Part shown: one piece after another, positions 24,865-41,600 of the stretch
Layout of the letters: every line of letters begins with the position of its first letter
Position numbering within the stretch: position 1 is the stretch's first letter
DNA from: Cornus controversa
Taxonomy: Eukaryota > Streptophyta > Magnoliopsida > Cornales > Cornaceae
Direction: 5' to 3'
Assembly: GCA_026545225.1 (NCBI GenBank)
Contig: CM048846.1
Coordinates: 89,111,270 to 89,175,269, forward strand
Length of the DNA: 64,000 nt
Made by a program: the position numbers and the translations under genes
The notes under the pieces: model-generated
Seen by the model: the letters and a program-made list of their open reading frames with translations, nothing else
What the model was told of the DNA's origin: nothing
Databases searched by the model: none

Positions 24865-25795
24865 AAAAATGACCAATCAGAGCTCTGATTCATTAGCCTA
24901 GTGACGTCAAGATGTCAAGATTAAGTTTGTGTTAAACTTGAATCCAGTTGAGTGTAGATGTGGTTCTAAAATTACACGTATAATTAGATCTTAGAATCGT
25001 TCATACAAAATGGATGTCATGTAACATAGAGCACAAAGCGTAATTGACCAAGCATATCACAGCTCTCTAGCCCCCCTATCACATTGTGTTGCATTAAAAG
25101 GCATTTATTTTTTTCTGTAACTTTTTCATTTTAGTCATTTCACATTGTGAAGCAGTAGCAAGACGTTGTAATGAAAAATCCCAAGGATTGAAGGTTCAAC
25201 CATGGAGACCCATAGACAATCACAGTTCGGCTGAGTATCCTTGATTGGTTCAATGATCTGATGCATCACTGGTAATTCGTTTAATTTACGCTGGTGTGAG
25301 CAAGGGTCATCATTGTGTATACGTACTCATTGAAGGCAATACGATTCTATCATGATACAAATTGATGTTAGTACACCAATGGCAAGAGAGAGAGAGAGAG
25401 AGCTTATAAGATGTAGAGAGAAAAAATGTCACAGGTGACAAAAGAGTGTGTGCGCGCATGACAGGTGATGTGGCTAGAGAGAAAAAAATGCTGCCCCATC
25501 CAAACATGGACACTTTAAATATCCAAATTGGCATTGTCGTTTGTTTTTTTTTTTTTCGGAAATTGATAAAAGACTCAGTATTACTATTTATTGATATTTA
25601 AACAATTTTTTTTAAAAAAAATACTATTCTTATTCATTGCTCAATTAAAAGTTTCTTACCCATTGCTTTATTAAGTATTTAGAAAGAAAAAAAAATACTA
25701 TTCTTATTCATTGCTTTATTAAGTATTTAGAAAAAAAAAAAAATACTATTCTTATTAGGCGGCGAGTGTAGTATTACTCCTCTCATCTCATCTTC
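24865..25795. other. Intergenic/promoter region upstream of SAHH
   Basis: It includes a GA microsatellite (about 25385-25402). At 25610-25760 there are three imperfect tandem copies of a unit containing AATACTATTCTTATTCATTG and CTTTATTAAGTATTTAGAA with A-rich joints. No gene was seen. Confidence 0.5.
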
Positions 25796-25808
25796 GTATA
25801 TATAATAA
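25796..25808 (+). promoter_or_regulatory. Probable TATA box of SAHH
   Basis: GTATATATAATAA lies about 65 bp upstream of the SAHH ATG, a fitting distance for a short plant 5' UTR. Confidence 0.45.
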
Positions 25809-25867
25809 TTATATATTTCCTTTTCATGCACTTATCCACTCCATTCTTCTCTAATCTTCACTTAGCA

Positions 25868-29330
<3,463 letters not shown>

Positions 29331-30342
29331 GAAAGAAACAGGTGGAATAGAGATGGTTGGTGCTGTTTGGTTTGGTCTATGTTTTACGGTTCTGTTTCCA
29401 TGGTAGTTTTGTTATATATGGGAGGATTAGTTGTCATTGCCAAGAGGTTGATCTGTGTAGTCTTTGTGGTTGCCTTTTGGGAGGAAATAGATTGAATTTT
29501 GTATGCAGTAGTAGGAGGAATTTGGCATTTTAATGGGCGGATTGTATGTTGTGTATGTAAGATCATGTTTGTCCTTGCTAAGTTGTTTGGTTTAACTGGA
29601 TCAATTGTTGTGCTTATGAGCAATTCTGATGTACTGATTACTGGTTCTAAAAAATTTCTTGCTGCCATGGATTGAGACTGGTGTTCATGCAAAATATCTT
29701 GCTGCCATGGGAAACTTGCTGTTACTAAAAGAATGAAAAAAGAGAATTCATGTACCCGATGAATAAAATTAAGTCATACTGGATGCATGATGATGATGAT
29801 GATGATGGGGGACAGAAAAATATTGTAAAAGTTGGACTTAATGGTCTCATTAAAACTTACTGGTCTTTTTTTTTTTAATACGAATCTTCTACACACAAGC
29901 CTCTGTTTCAATTCATCTCCTTTCTGATGGCTTCATTTCTCCATCTAGTTTCACTGATGATTTTTTCTTCAAATGCGTCGGTCATCTCCTTCATATCCTG
30001 GTCATCTCTTCATATCCTTGTCATCTGCGACCACTATGGAGGATTGTTAAGCTCTCCGTCAAAAGTCCTATCCATATCTGGGCTTTGTTCAGTTTACGCT
30101 GTCTTATTCCCAGGTAAATGCAAACCAAAACATTTTAGAGTTATAACAAGTACTAATCAATGTCAGAGGCTATCAAGTTTAGCCACAAATGAAACATTAG
30201 GTCTCTTTCATTCTTATTAAAGAGAATGGAGAAATATAAGATCAAGCTAATAAAATAAGTCTGCCTTCTCAAATATTCTATAGGGTTATTCATATATTTT
30301 GCCCAACAAGCATGTGGGCTTTAAAAACCAGAGCAAAAGTAG
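29331..30342. other. SAHH 3' UTR and intergenic DNA
   Basis: The first ~230 bp are probably 3' UTR. A 97-codon open frame at 29927-30220 starts with a hydrophobic stretch but has no recognisable domain and no supporting context. Nothing else was seen. Confidence 0.4.
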
Positions 30343-30514
30343 GAGAAAATATACAGTACTCCGGGGATACTGATAATGTGTTATTCTCGAAAGTTGTAAA
30401 CTCTCTATTTTTTTTTTATTGTAGTGAAATTGATAGTTTTCAAAAGAGATGGAGGACTTACAACTGCTGAGGATATCACATTATCAGTATTTCTGAGGTA
30501 TTGTATAATTTCTC
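30343..30514. mobile_element. Small Mutator-type MITE
   Basis: This is a 172 bp element with inverted ends of about 60 bp. Each end opens GAGAAA(A/T)TATACA and shares ATACTGATAATGTG. Perfect 9 bp direct repeats CAAAAGTAG flank it at 30334-30342 and 30515-30523, the Mutator target size. Confidence 0.9.
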
Positions 30515-30523
30515 CAAAAGTAG

Positions 30524-32020
30524 CACATGGAATAAATACTCAACCTTGTTGGAGTGACAATGGCTCTTGATTGGATGGTAATTAACAACTACACATTCTC
30601 TCATCTCTTGTGCACCGTTCACCTAGAGAGATAAGTATCGAACTTGAGAGCTTACTTGCGTGGAACGAAAACAGTTGAGTTGATTTAGTGTGATATGTTA
30701 TTCTTCAGACTTGGGGTGAATAGGTCTTTTTTTTTTTTTTTAATTTTTATGATTGATTAATTATTCACAACAAATAACAATTAAGCATCTAAATCAATCA
30801 TAAAATAAATAAAGCAAGTAAGGAAAAGTTAAAGACAACACTGAAAATTTTATGTGAAAATCTTAAGAACGAGAGGAACCACGCGCTCTAGAAAAACCAA
30901 TTCACTATCTTAAAGCAAAGTACAACATACTCTGTCCCAGACTCACACCTACTTTACTCTAACAAGAACTTGGTGCTGAACGTCTCAGACTTATTCTTGC
31001 GACTCCATCGTCCAAATGCTCCAAACTTCATATTAACGCCACAATCCTTTTAGAAAAGTTGTTGGAAGAACACAAAAATTCCACTAACAATCTATCCATT
31101 TTGTAGTGATTGTATATCCTTCCTTTCAAACAGATAGAATCAAGTTGAAACAAGGATCCAACATTGCCTCTTTGATCAAACTGTGTATCTTGATGAAGAC
31201 TTCAAAGATCCCGTTGATCAGACTGAAAAAAGTGTCACAACTTAAACACTTCGTGTATGTGCACTCAAAAATAAATCAGAAAAGAGTCTCTCTCATAAAA
31301 ATCTATTTAATCTCCAAAAATATATTTCTCTCTCTTCTGTATTGTCTTTCTGAAAATCATATTTGATTTGAAGTACAAAGAGGTATTTATAAACATAGAG
31401 AATTCTAATATTACTTGAAAAATAAGTTAAAAATCGTACTAAGACTTTTCCTGAAGTTTGGACTAATATGTAAACAAAAATCGAATTAAACAGAAATTTT
31501 CACTCAGATCAGCTAAGTACGACCTATTTCACTCTTCAGGGCTAAGTGTGATCGATTCAATTTGAAGGCGACCAGTTGCACTCTGTCGGTTTTGAATTTT
31601 GCAAAGAAACCATCAAGTGTTGGACGGTTGAAAAAAGTGAGACCGGTGGAATTTTGTAAAAATCATATTTTTTCACTAAATATTCTAAGTCCTAACCCCT
31701 CTTATACTTCAAATATAATGTTTTCACTCACGTACATGTGCTAAATGATGTCTTTCAATCAATTCTATGGTATAAAGACACTTTTATGGTCAGGTTTGAA
31801 CATCGAGACACAAAATTGAACAAAAATTACAACTCTATCAACAAGTTTTGGCACCAAATTTTACCAATTACAAAATAACATATCTCACAACAAACTATGA
31901 GCAGCTGTAGCGAGAGAGCAATCTAAAGATTAAACTCAACATAGACCTCGAGTGACTATCAGTAGCGGTAATATACATGAACCGGCCATTGTATGTATAA
32001 ACACAAATGTCAACAGTCTT
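30524..32020. other. Unassigned AT-rich DNA, possible retroelement relics
   Basis: The sequence around 30840-31080 resembles degraded LTR or untranslated retroelement sequence (for example GAGAGGAACCACGCG), but no paired copy or domain was found. Open frames here lack recognisable motifs. Confidence 0.3.
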
Positions 32021-32067
32021 TTTGTTGATATGTAGCACCCGCATTCTTTAACCCGAATGACATCACC
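32021..32067 (-). mobile_element. Tiny gypsy reverse-transcriptase relic
   Basis: The minus strand reads VMSFGLKNAGATYQQ, matching the conserved MPFGLKNAGATYQR block of Ty3/gypsy reverse transcriptase. The frame loses similarity on both sides, so only a fragment remains. Confidence 0.45.
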
Positions 32068-32463
32068 ATGTTTGGAAGAGAGGAACGAAAGTCCTATTTG
32101 TGGTTCTGGTTGAGCTCTTCTACAGATTTATCTAATTTCAGACTTGATTCTTAGTCAGTCATCCCTACTGTTGTCATCAAGTCTCAACTCATTGTCTAGT
32201 CTGCAATGGCTGAAGACAATGCTTCTGGAGCTACAGAGACCTCATCTCCTACCGTAGAGGCATCTTCACTAGCAACTGGTTTTCAAACTTATGTCTAATG
32301 TGGTTGCTAATAATCCCGGGATTCAAAATAGTCTCTCAAAAACGGAGATCAAGTCCAGAAAATTCAGAGAAAATGCCTGCATTCATTGGAGGAGCACCAT
32401 CAAATCAAGATTAGTTTTATTCCATATCAAAGGATTGACTGCCCCTAACTAAAACCAAGAAAT

Positions 32464-32733
32464 TACCAAAGTTGGAGTTGGTATGAATTTATGCCTAATT
32501 GCTCCACATATAGTTCCTCGAATCACATTTTCTAAATGAACCAGAGCCAATCCAAATTGATCTTGTAAAAGATCTGCTACAGAACGAGTACGTTTATTTT
32601 TCAAATGATTCATATCGTCAAGTGTGCCCCATTCCAAATTTCATTCCAATCAAATGATCCGCGGCTCCCAATATGTCTCGTGGTAACAAAAATGTATTGC
32701 TCTGAAGTATGTCAAGGCTCAGCCTCCGGTTCC
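32464..32733 (-). pseudogene. rpoB: Nuclear-transferred plastid rpoB fragment
   Basis: Read on the minus strand, the sequence gives [18 protein letters not shown], then [13 protein letters not shown]. After a one-base frameshift it continues [32 protein letters not shown] and [20 protein letters not shown]. These are consecutive conserved segments of the plastid RNA polymerase beta subunit. Similarity stops abruptly at both ends. About 270 bp therefore came from the plastid genome, and the frameshift shows it is not expressed as rpoB. Flanking DNA at 32190-32460 is unassigned. Confidence 0.85.
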
Positions 32734-34311
32734 AGAATTCATGCAAATCCTGTTGTTAACCATGGAAGATGTAACAGGGTATATGTCAAGAAGACTTCTA
32801 AATTAGGAGTCTTTTAGATTATGAAAGAAGAGAATTATTGATGATTTTGGGTCAGAAAGGCTCAAGCTAATGTTAAAGGTTTTAATTAATTTTAACTTTC
32901 ATGTAAAATTAGGAAGCCTTTAATTTAACTTTCATACCAATTTGCATTTGTTTGCAAAATAGCGAGAAAGAAATGGGGTGAAGAGAACCAAGCCACTATA
33001 TATATATATATATATATATATAATCAATACAAAAGAAGTACATAACAACAAAGGCTGCTCACCACATATGTGCCTTAAATGAGATAAAGAGGTGACAAGG
33101 TTGAGTACTTGATTGACCAAGTCCACCAACTATACCACGATATGGAAATAATACTGAGTCCGAATTCAAAAGTTTCGGTAAATGTTATTCAGAGAATAAA
33201 TCATTATTGATATGAAATTGGTAAATAGTCTTGAACTGAAAGACTTGTATAGTGTAGTCTAATGAATTCATGAAGGTTATCACAGTTTCTTATAAAGCAT
33301 TCTTGTTAGTCCACCAGTCTTATAGCCCATCACGATTTTTTTTCTTCTTAAAATTCTATCTCATAAAGTTATATTGCATGATATAATTTTTTTTGAATTG
33401 AAAGAATAATGTATAGCTCAGGGTCCAACTAGTTTTGTTTGCTTTCAGTAAGTCGAACTATTTCATCAATGGACTTTAATTCAAACCATTCAAAATTACT
33501 ATTGAAACTCGAGTTAATAAATAAGTGATCAATAATTTTAAAATCATATAAAAATTTGTAGGATACTCCAGTACAAATTAGGTGAAGCCATTAATAATTC
33601 CAAATAGTAGCGAATTAGTGTACATTTACACAGTTTAAACTGTTTACATTAATCTGCAAAAACGTATAAAATAGTGATTCGATCACTTATTAGGTGAAAA
33701 CTGAAAACTTTGAACCTCTAACACCACAACTTTCGTTATCACTTTTGTCATCCATTTTTATTTTTATTTGAGGGAAGTTCACATTCACTACTATAACACC
33801 ATAATTCCTTCAACTTTAAAGAATTTCTACTCAAATATATACTTTTATTACACTCCCACACTTTTTCGTCACTCCTCCGTATATTTGCACAAGTTAACAC
33901 ATAATAGCTCTCAACCCTTTCTAGCCAAACACCACTTAAACTAAAAATAATAATAACAAACACTAATGCACATCATTTATGAGATATTTTATTGTATTTT
34001 GGCAAATTTATGCCTCAAAGCTTAGTATGGTCGAGTTGTAATTTTTAGTTTAATTCTTGTAATTGATCATGAAGTTGAAGATTAAGCGCTTGGAATTGTC
34101 GATTCGATGAGAACATCATTTCGTCCAAGTAAATGTGTGAGGACGCATTGCACTTTATAGTTTGAAGTCCAACTTTGAAAATTTGAATTTGAAAGGTAAT
34201 TTTTCACAATTTTCATATAGGACTGGTCCATGTATCCCCTGGTGATGAGGTACACCTTGTCATACTTTTTCTTTGTTTTTTTAGAAAGCATTAGGAAGGC
34301 ATATCTGAAAC
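32734..34311. other. Intergenic, AT-rich, nothing recognised
   Basis: It contains a (TA)n microsatellite at 32996-33022. No coding region or paired repeat was seen. Confidence 0.4.
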
Positions 34312-34314
34312 TTA

Positions 34315-34526
34315 GGCTCTGTTTGAATTGATTTTTGAAAAGTAGCTTTCGGCCTTTTAAGCTCAAAAGTCGTTTTGGATAGTGTTTGGATTGGTAAGGC
34401 TGAAGAGTTTCGGAGTTCAAAAAGAGCGTTTAAAGAAAGTTGGTGGGTATTAGCTTTCTAATTTACCTTCTACTTCTCTTTTTCTTCTACGTAAAAGTCA
34501 AAATAAAAGTTTTGTCAAACAGGGTC
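34315..34526. mobile_element. PIF/Harbinger (Tourist-like) MITE
   Basis: The ends GGCTCTGTTTGA and TCAAACAGGGTC are imperfect inverted repeats. They are flanked by TTA at 34312-34314 and 34527-34529, the preferred PIF/Harbinger target. 212 bp, no coding capacity. Confidence 0.65.
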
Positions 34527-35148
34527 TTATTATGATTCATGGACTTGGGTTCTTTCTCTCCAATACACTTCTATATAGTGTATTTTTCAGTGCAATTAAA
34601 TCAATGATGCAACACCGTCAAAGCTAGGATGTAACAATAATGTAAATGTGTTAGCATTCTCGATTTAATAGTATTGCAATGTCGCATTTTGATGTAATAT
34701 GGTACAAAGTGTTGCATTCACGAAGTAAACGTGTCACGTGAATGTTTTCATATTGTATGATTTTTGGGTCCTTTATTTAAAATGGGGAAGCTCATCATGA
34801 TGTTATGGTTCATATATAAAACTTTCAATGATATTCAAATGAGTGGTCAAAGGATAAAATCGTAATCTCAGATTCTGGTCCATTTGTTTTTTTTTTTTTT
34901 CTGTCGAAACTGGTCCATTTGTTAACCTGGATGTAACTTGCATGTAAAATGGTGGTGCAAGTTTACAACTTCTTGTGGTGTTTGATTTGGACTTCCCAAT
35001 GGGTATTAAATAGGTGATCAAAATTGGGATTTGCAGTTTACTTGGAGTCGGATAGGGAAAAGAAGGTTTGGAAGTGGCCTTGGCTTTAACTTTGAAACCC
35101 TTGTATTTACAAACATGGTATGATGTTATTAATTTGAACATTACTTTG

Positions 35149-35300
35149 ACGGCGAGCCTTGGCGCAACAACAAGATTGCTTCATTCTAACTTGAAGGTCA
35201 CAAGTTTAAAACATGAACATAACCTCTTTGCATGGGACTCTGCAATGGTGCGAGAGCCTTATTTGCCCTTTTTTTTCTTTTTGTCGGAGATCAAGAATAG
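35149..35300 (+). mobile_element. tRNA-derived SINE (degenerate)
   Basis: The sequence opens GGCGAGCCTTGGCGCAAC, then GGTCACAAGTTTAAAACAT where the family has a GGTTCGA B box, then AACCTCTTTGCA. This order is typical of a widespread plant SINE family with an internal pol III promoter. The B box is eroded. Confidence 0.65.
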
Positions 35301-35686
35301 AGCGTAGGACTAATTTAATTTCTAGATTGGATTGGACCTTTTTCTGCCCATGAAAAGAAGTGATCAAAGTTCATAACGGGAAAGTTTTGAGACTTATACC
35401 CTACCCACAAGATGAAAAAAAACATCAATGACACAAGGTAAATCATGGCTTGCACCGGATCACTCACATGAATGCAAGTTTAATAAAATAATAATGGAGA
35501 TTGACAAAACAAGCAATCCACATTCTTCCTTGGATGTAAGTTACCAAAATTCAGCATTGGTAATAAAAAGGAAATGACAAGAAATATGGATATGGGTAGG
35601 GTCAAACCTATAAAATCTGAAACTCTACGTTCCATGTAAAACACAATTACTCCTTTGTAGTAAAAGAAATTAGAAATTCAGTTTTA

Positions 35687-38600
35687 CTAAACCATGTTAG
35701 GCCTTTGTGGCAACAGAAGATTATAGAACTTATCATGTAAGAAGAAATGCTTTCCCTTGCTATCAACAGCTTTCTTCCACCCACACCAGCTGCCATTTAC
35801 AATTTTCTTAAGCTCATCATTGCCCGTGTAGTGAGGATCAAGTATAAGAAATGCACAATCTCCGCTTGCTTCATTGTAATCAACTCCCAAAAGGGTATAT
35901 GCAAGAACTCCACCACCTGCATATACAAACCAAGTGATAAGCCCCTTGGAATTACACCGGTCTTTTTTTTTTAATTGTTTTGTTTTTCCTTTAAACAAAA
36001 AAAGAGAAGACAACCAAGGCACTTTGAAGGGAGATACTACCGGAAACTTTGAAAAAAGCTACAAAAAATATATCTGGGATAAAAGGGCAAATTGCGTCCT
36101 ACTGACCTATCATAACCGGTGTTCCCTGGTTCTCGAAATGCAAGGCCAGCTCTCGACATTTTTCAGGAAGCTCTGCCCCAGATCTCACATTTAAGACTTT
36201 GCAGCTGACCTGTTCAACCCAGCCAGTGATTAATTTCAAGGATTGCAACAAATGTACATGGGTTGCACACCATTGGCACTGATTAGATAATATCCTTGTA
36301 AAGAAAAAAAGAAGTATGTAAACATGCATCATATTAGCAAACGTCTTTGAAATTTTTAGAAGTTGGAAGTTTACATAGCATGAAAAACAATGTGTTTAAA
36401 GCATTATAATTTAAAATTAACATTTTATCTCACACTTCTTTCCATATGCAATTGGCAATTAAAATTATGAATGACACTTTTTAAATGACAACGGCATACT
36501 TACACCTAGAAGTTTGTCTAAAACAAAGCTTAATTCAATGGCACCAATCCACTCGCGTGACCCTATAAATGAAGGGTCCTTATCGCCAATCTCTACCAGT
36601 GACTGCTGTATTTCCCTGAATAAAAAGCACTCTGTTTCTAAGACCAGCAATATGATGTTAACAATTGCAAAACACAACTTTAAATACTATGGTCATCACA
36701 ATGTAACTGCAAATGCAGTAGCTTATGTAAAGCTCAATCATTAAAACAAGAAGGAATTCTCGATCTGCTTAGGTAGTGCAGAATTTGAATTGAAAAAAGA
36801 CAAAAGGAAACTTCAACATAAAGGTCATGGCAGTTATCACGTGTTAATGGTGATTGTCAGTACCTGTGTGAAGGAACATCAATGGACGTGTAATGTTGGA
36901 GTCTAAACCATGATATGATAGTTTGCAGAGAGCGGTAAGCACAACCCCAGCCCTAGCAAGTAAAATACAAATAACCCGCTGAGTAGAACTGCAAGGGTGA
37001 ATAATCTGGATGACAAAGGTAATTTGATTGTAACAGCATACATTTAGTTTTTAAAAAAACATTGCTAATACAATCCAATAATACCTTACACATCATGCCT
37101 TGAGTAAACTTTATTTAATTTAATAAAAAAACAAATATTATTGAAAAGTGAAGCAGATATAACCACCAAGCAATAGTTTGAGTGGTATCTCCTCCACTTT
37201 CAATTTCCAAGAGATCACAGGTCCAAGTCCCAATTGGGACAAAGTGAGGGTCAGAGATAGACTTTACATCTCATCTATCGGGAAGGCGGGGAGGGGAGGG
37301 GGGAATCAGATACAGCAAAGAGAACAAAAAAACCTTAATACCAAAAGACAAAAAAATAAAAAAACAAATACATGCCAAAGCCGAAACCAAGCTACTGGCA
37401 ATAACCACATTTTAAAAATAATAATAATATACAACAAAAGAAATATTTGGGCAGATAAACAGAGCCCTTAAAAATTTTGGAACATAAGGATCCCCTTAGC
37501 CATATATCCATTTCCCTGTCGGCCCACAATAAATTCAAGTAAATCTAGGAAGTCCGATCAAATTATATGAAACAAAAGATGGATTTCATGAATAATTTGC
37601 GAATTCTACATAAGCCTTGGGAACCTTACTTTGCCTAACCAGCAACAATAACGTTTGCATTGAACAAAAATGCTGGTAAAATCCAATGGGCTTGGCTTTT
37701 TATCTGACCAGGTAAAAGTAAAGCATCTCTTTTTCTAACAGCATTCTCCAACAACTGAAGTGTGTAGAAATTTGCAAAAGGGATGTGAAACATATTCAAT
37801 GAAAATTTCACCCTTGTTGATTGGAACCAGCAAGACAGCATTATTAAAAATGAACAACTACCTTATGAAAGGGAGAGTCATAGAAATTCAGTTGAAATCA
37901 AGAATCTGAAATGCAAAGCTGAGTTTCAATCTCCACAGTAATAAAATCTTACTCCAAAAATAAGATCCCTAGGACAAATAAAAGCCTGAACTGTAGTTTA
38001 CAGAGAATGACTTCCAAATACTTCTGTAAGGCTTAAAAGCCAACTGAAGGTAAAGTACTTAACCTCTTTATCATTACTGTGAGGAAAAAGAATATGAAAA
38101 ACTAATTGCAAATAATAATACTTTTTCTACTTCTTAAACATTACAGTACAAAACAGTCATAGACTATACATTCATACGACTCAAAAAAGCTTCTAATGAA
38201 ACTTAATTTATAAAATATACCATATAGTCATCATAAACAGAAATAACTAATAAATTTAAAAAACAGAAGCCAAAAATTAAGTCTTTTTTAAGATGTCACA
38301 ATATAAAACTACTTAAAGGGAAAAATTCTCTTACCGAGTCATCAAATCCATCTTGAAGGTAGTGATGGTACTCATAAGAACCTTGAATAAGAGAGACTAG
38401 CCCCCCAGACACTGTACAATGCATCACGATTTTCAGTGCAAGTGGAACTAAGAGAAATCAGGAAAAGAAAAGGAAAAATTAAAAGGTCTACAGCAACCAC
38501 TAACCTCCACTGCTTGGAATTCCAAGATGTACATCCTTAAGCAAAGGGGAACCTGATATATTAACATAGAGATGTCAGCAGCTTTAGTGCACAAACTCAT

Positions 38601-41600
38601 GCATGCACAAACAACCACAGATTACACAATGTAGCCTATTTGAAATTGAATGGTTACCCTTTCGTGTAGAGTTTCTCCTTGCACTATCCTTTGTTATAGA
38701 TAAATTCATGGCATTGGCAATTCTTAGGAGAGGACGATCGAAAGGTAATCCCAGCCTCAAATGTAGAGATTTTCTGATTTCAACTGCAGAAGAAAATTCT
38801 ATTATTTATCAGAATTTTCAAAAACTGGTATAATATGGATCAATAAAATTTGAGTATTACATCAAACTATAAGATAGATAAGTGTCCATAATGACAGGTG
38901 ACATGGCAACTGTAACAAAAGAATGAACTATAAGATAGGCAAGTGTCCATAATGACAGGTGACATGGCAACTGTCACAAAAGACACAATTTGCAAGCATC
39001 TTGAGTCCCCTAATGAGACATATTAAAATAGCTTGAAACTCGGAGCAGTACTATAACGCCCCACCCTATCCCAACATAATATTGTCCGCTTTTGGCTCCC
39101 CCGAACCAGAGACTTCCCAGAGGGTCACCCATCCCGGTACTACTCCCAACTAAGCATACTTAACTGTAGAGTTCTGATGCCAGCACGGCTTTTAAACTCG
39201 TTGTGTCATAGAAGGGTGATAAACATACATATAACACATTCCACACCCAAGTGACGTGAGATTGAGCAACTTGTAGCCTGCCAGTGTGGTAGCTCGCCCA
39301 GTGTCTCGTACCCACCCACATCACACCCGCCCACAAGGGTCACCGCAATCCACCCCCCTAGGAGGCCTGACGTCCCCGTCGACACACTTCCGACTGGGTC
39401 AGACTCTGATACCATTTGTAACACCCCACCCTATCCCAACACAATATTGTCCGTTTTTAGCTCCCTCGAACCAGAGACTTCCAAGGGGGTCACCCATCCT
39501 GGTACTACTCCCAACTAATCACGCTTAACTGCAGAATTCTGGTAGGTTCACGGCCATCACAAGTAACATTTTCCCATTCCACACCCAGATGATGTGGGAT
39601 TGAGCACCCTATATCTTGCCAGTGTGGTAACTTACCTAGTGTCTCGCACCTGCCAACAAGGGTCACCACAAGTACTTGCACCTGGTGTAGGGAGAGGATA
39701 CATTCTTTCGCTTCATTTATAGTGCGCGATTCATCAAAAAATATTTAAGTGCATCAAACAAATCACTACAGGTCAAGAATTGATTTTACATTGACAATTA
39801 TTTCGTGTAAGAAACTGAACAACGAGGACATATATATGTATTTATTTTTAATTACTCATTTCATAAAACCTTAAATCACTCTCTTCAATTATTCAATCTT
39901 AGACTTGCAATTTGCACATGATCCTTTATGAGGGAAATAAAATTTATCCCATTCTACATCATTGAACAACTCTGTACGAGGAACCATTTAACATTACCCA
40001 CTGTATGTCTAGCCTATACAGAATACTAGAGATAAATTTAACATTTTGCATTATTCTTACACCAGGAATTTGAACATGTAAACATGAATATATTTCATTA
40101 GGACAAATATTGTTTGTTGGCATATTCCTAATCAGAACTTGGTTGTAAATTAAGTCCAAGTCATTAATTTGCTTAATGATTTGATTAGATGTGATACAAG
40201 ATTTAAGAATGAAGATCAAAGTATAATCACAAAGGTGAATTGTTTCAAGAATTTTGATCAACATGAATTGCACATAACGAATGACGAGTCTGACTAAGTG
40301 AACCAAGTATAGATTGGATAATAACTAGTTGACTCCTACGGACTTGGATCAACTCACTAAGTCTTTTGATATGTTTATAAATTGGAAAACGTATTGGAAT
40401 TTTTTTTTTGCAAATCAATTGATGAAAGGTTGTCAATGATCTAGCCTAAACATAGAAGGCCCAACTGCTTGAGTGTAAGTTTGTTCAGTCAAAATGAGGA
40501 CATAAAGTTTTGAATGATCTAACCTGGCTCAACTATCGAGATGGCCACAGTATGTATGGATCAATCCATCTGAGGTTCAAGATCAATCAATATTGACAAA
40601 TTCAAAATGAGTTAGTCTAAGTTTAGTTTTTTTTTTTCAATTATAACAAGATGTAAACTTTCTTAAATTCTATATAACCACATGTGAACCTTCTTTCACA
40701 ACATTAAAGCATAAGAGTGAATTTTCATATGTTAGCTAGAGTCGGCTAGAGTTCCTTTTGAGAGATTTTGATGTAAAGCGGAGCAACCAACTCTCCCAAA
40801 AGTCGCAACTGTATGGAGAAACCGCTACACTCTAATAATTTTGTCGAGCTCTGTTGTGTTTCTCGCTAAAGTAAGCAATCGGACGCCCCTCTTGGCTTAA
40901 GACACCACCAATTCCAACCTTTGAAGCATCACAATCCACCTCAAAAACTTTGCCAAAGTCTGGTAGTGCAAGTATTGGAGCTTGCATCATCATCTTCTTG
41001 ATCCTTGAAAGCTTTCCTTTGCTTCTCGACTCCAATTGAATTTTCTCCCCTTGAGACATTCCGTAATTGGAGCCACTATGGTACTCAAATTCTTAATAAA
41101 TCTCCGGTAAAAAGTAGTTAATCCATGGAAACTTCTGATCTCTATTAAAGTTTTTGGAGTAGGCCAACTTGTAATAGTTTGAACCTTGATTGGATCAACT
41201 TCCACGCCCTTGGCTGAGACAACAAATCCCAAGAACTCCAATTTGCCACCATAAATCTGCACTTTTCAAGTTTGCATAAAGCTGGTTTTGCTTCAAATGT
41301 TGTAGAACAGCCCTTAAATTCATAGCATGAGTTTTTTCATCCTTGCTATAAATCAAAATGTCATCAAAGTAGAACATCACGAACTTTCCAATGTAAGATT
41401 TCAGCACCTGATTCATGAATCTCATAAAAGTAACTAGGAGCATTTGATAGGCCAAATGGCATAACCAGCTATTTATAAAGTCCCTCCTTGGTCTTGAATG
41501 TCGTTTTCCACTCATCCCCTTCTCGTATTCTTATTTGGTGATACCCACTCTTCAAATCAATCTTCGAGAAGATCTTGGAACCTGATAGCATGTCCAGCTT

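Noticed and set aside
29927..30220. 97-codon ORF with a hydrophobic start
   Set aside because: No family resemblance and no transcription context, so probably chance.
39109..39541. 5S rRNA genes
   Set aside because: The two 5S-like blocks lie within LTRs of a Cassandra TRIM with target duplications, so they are not free-standing rRNA genes.
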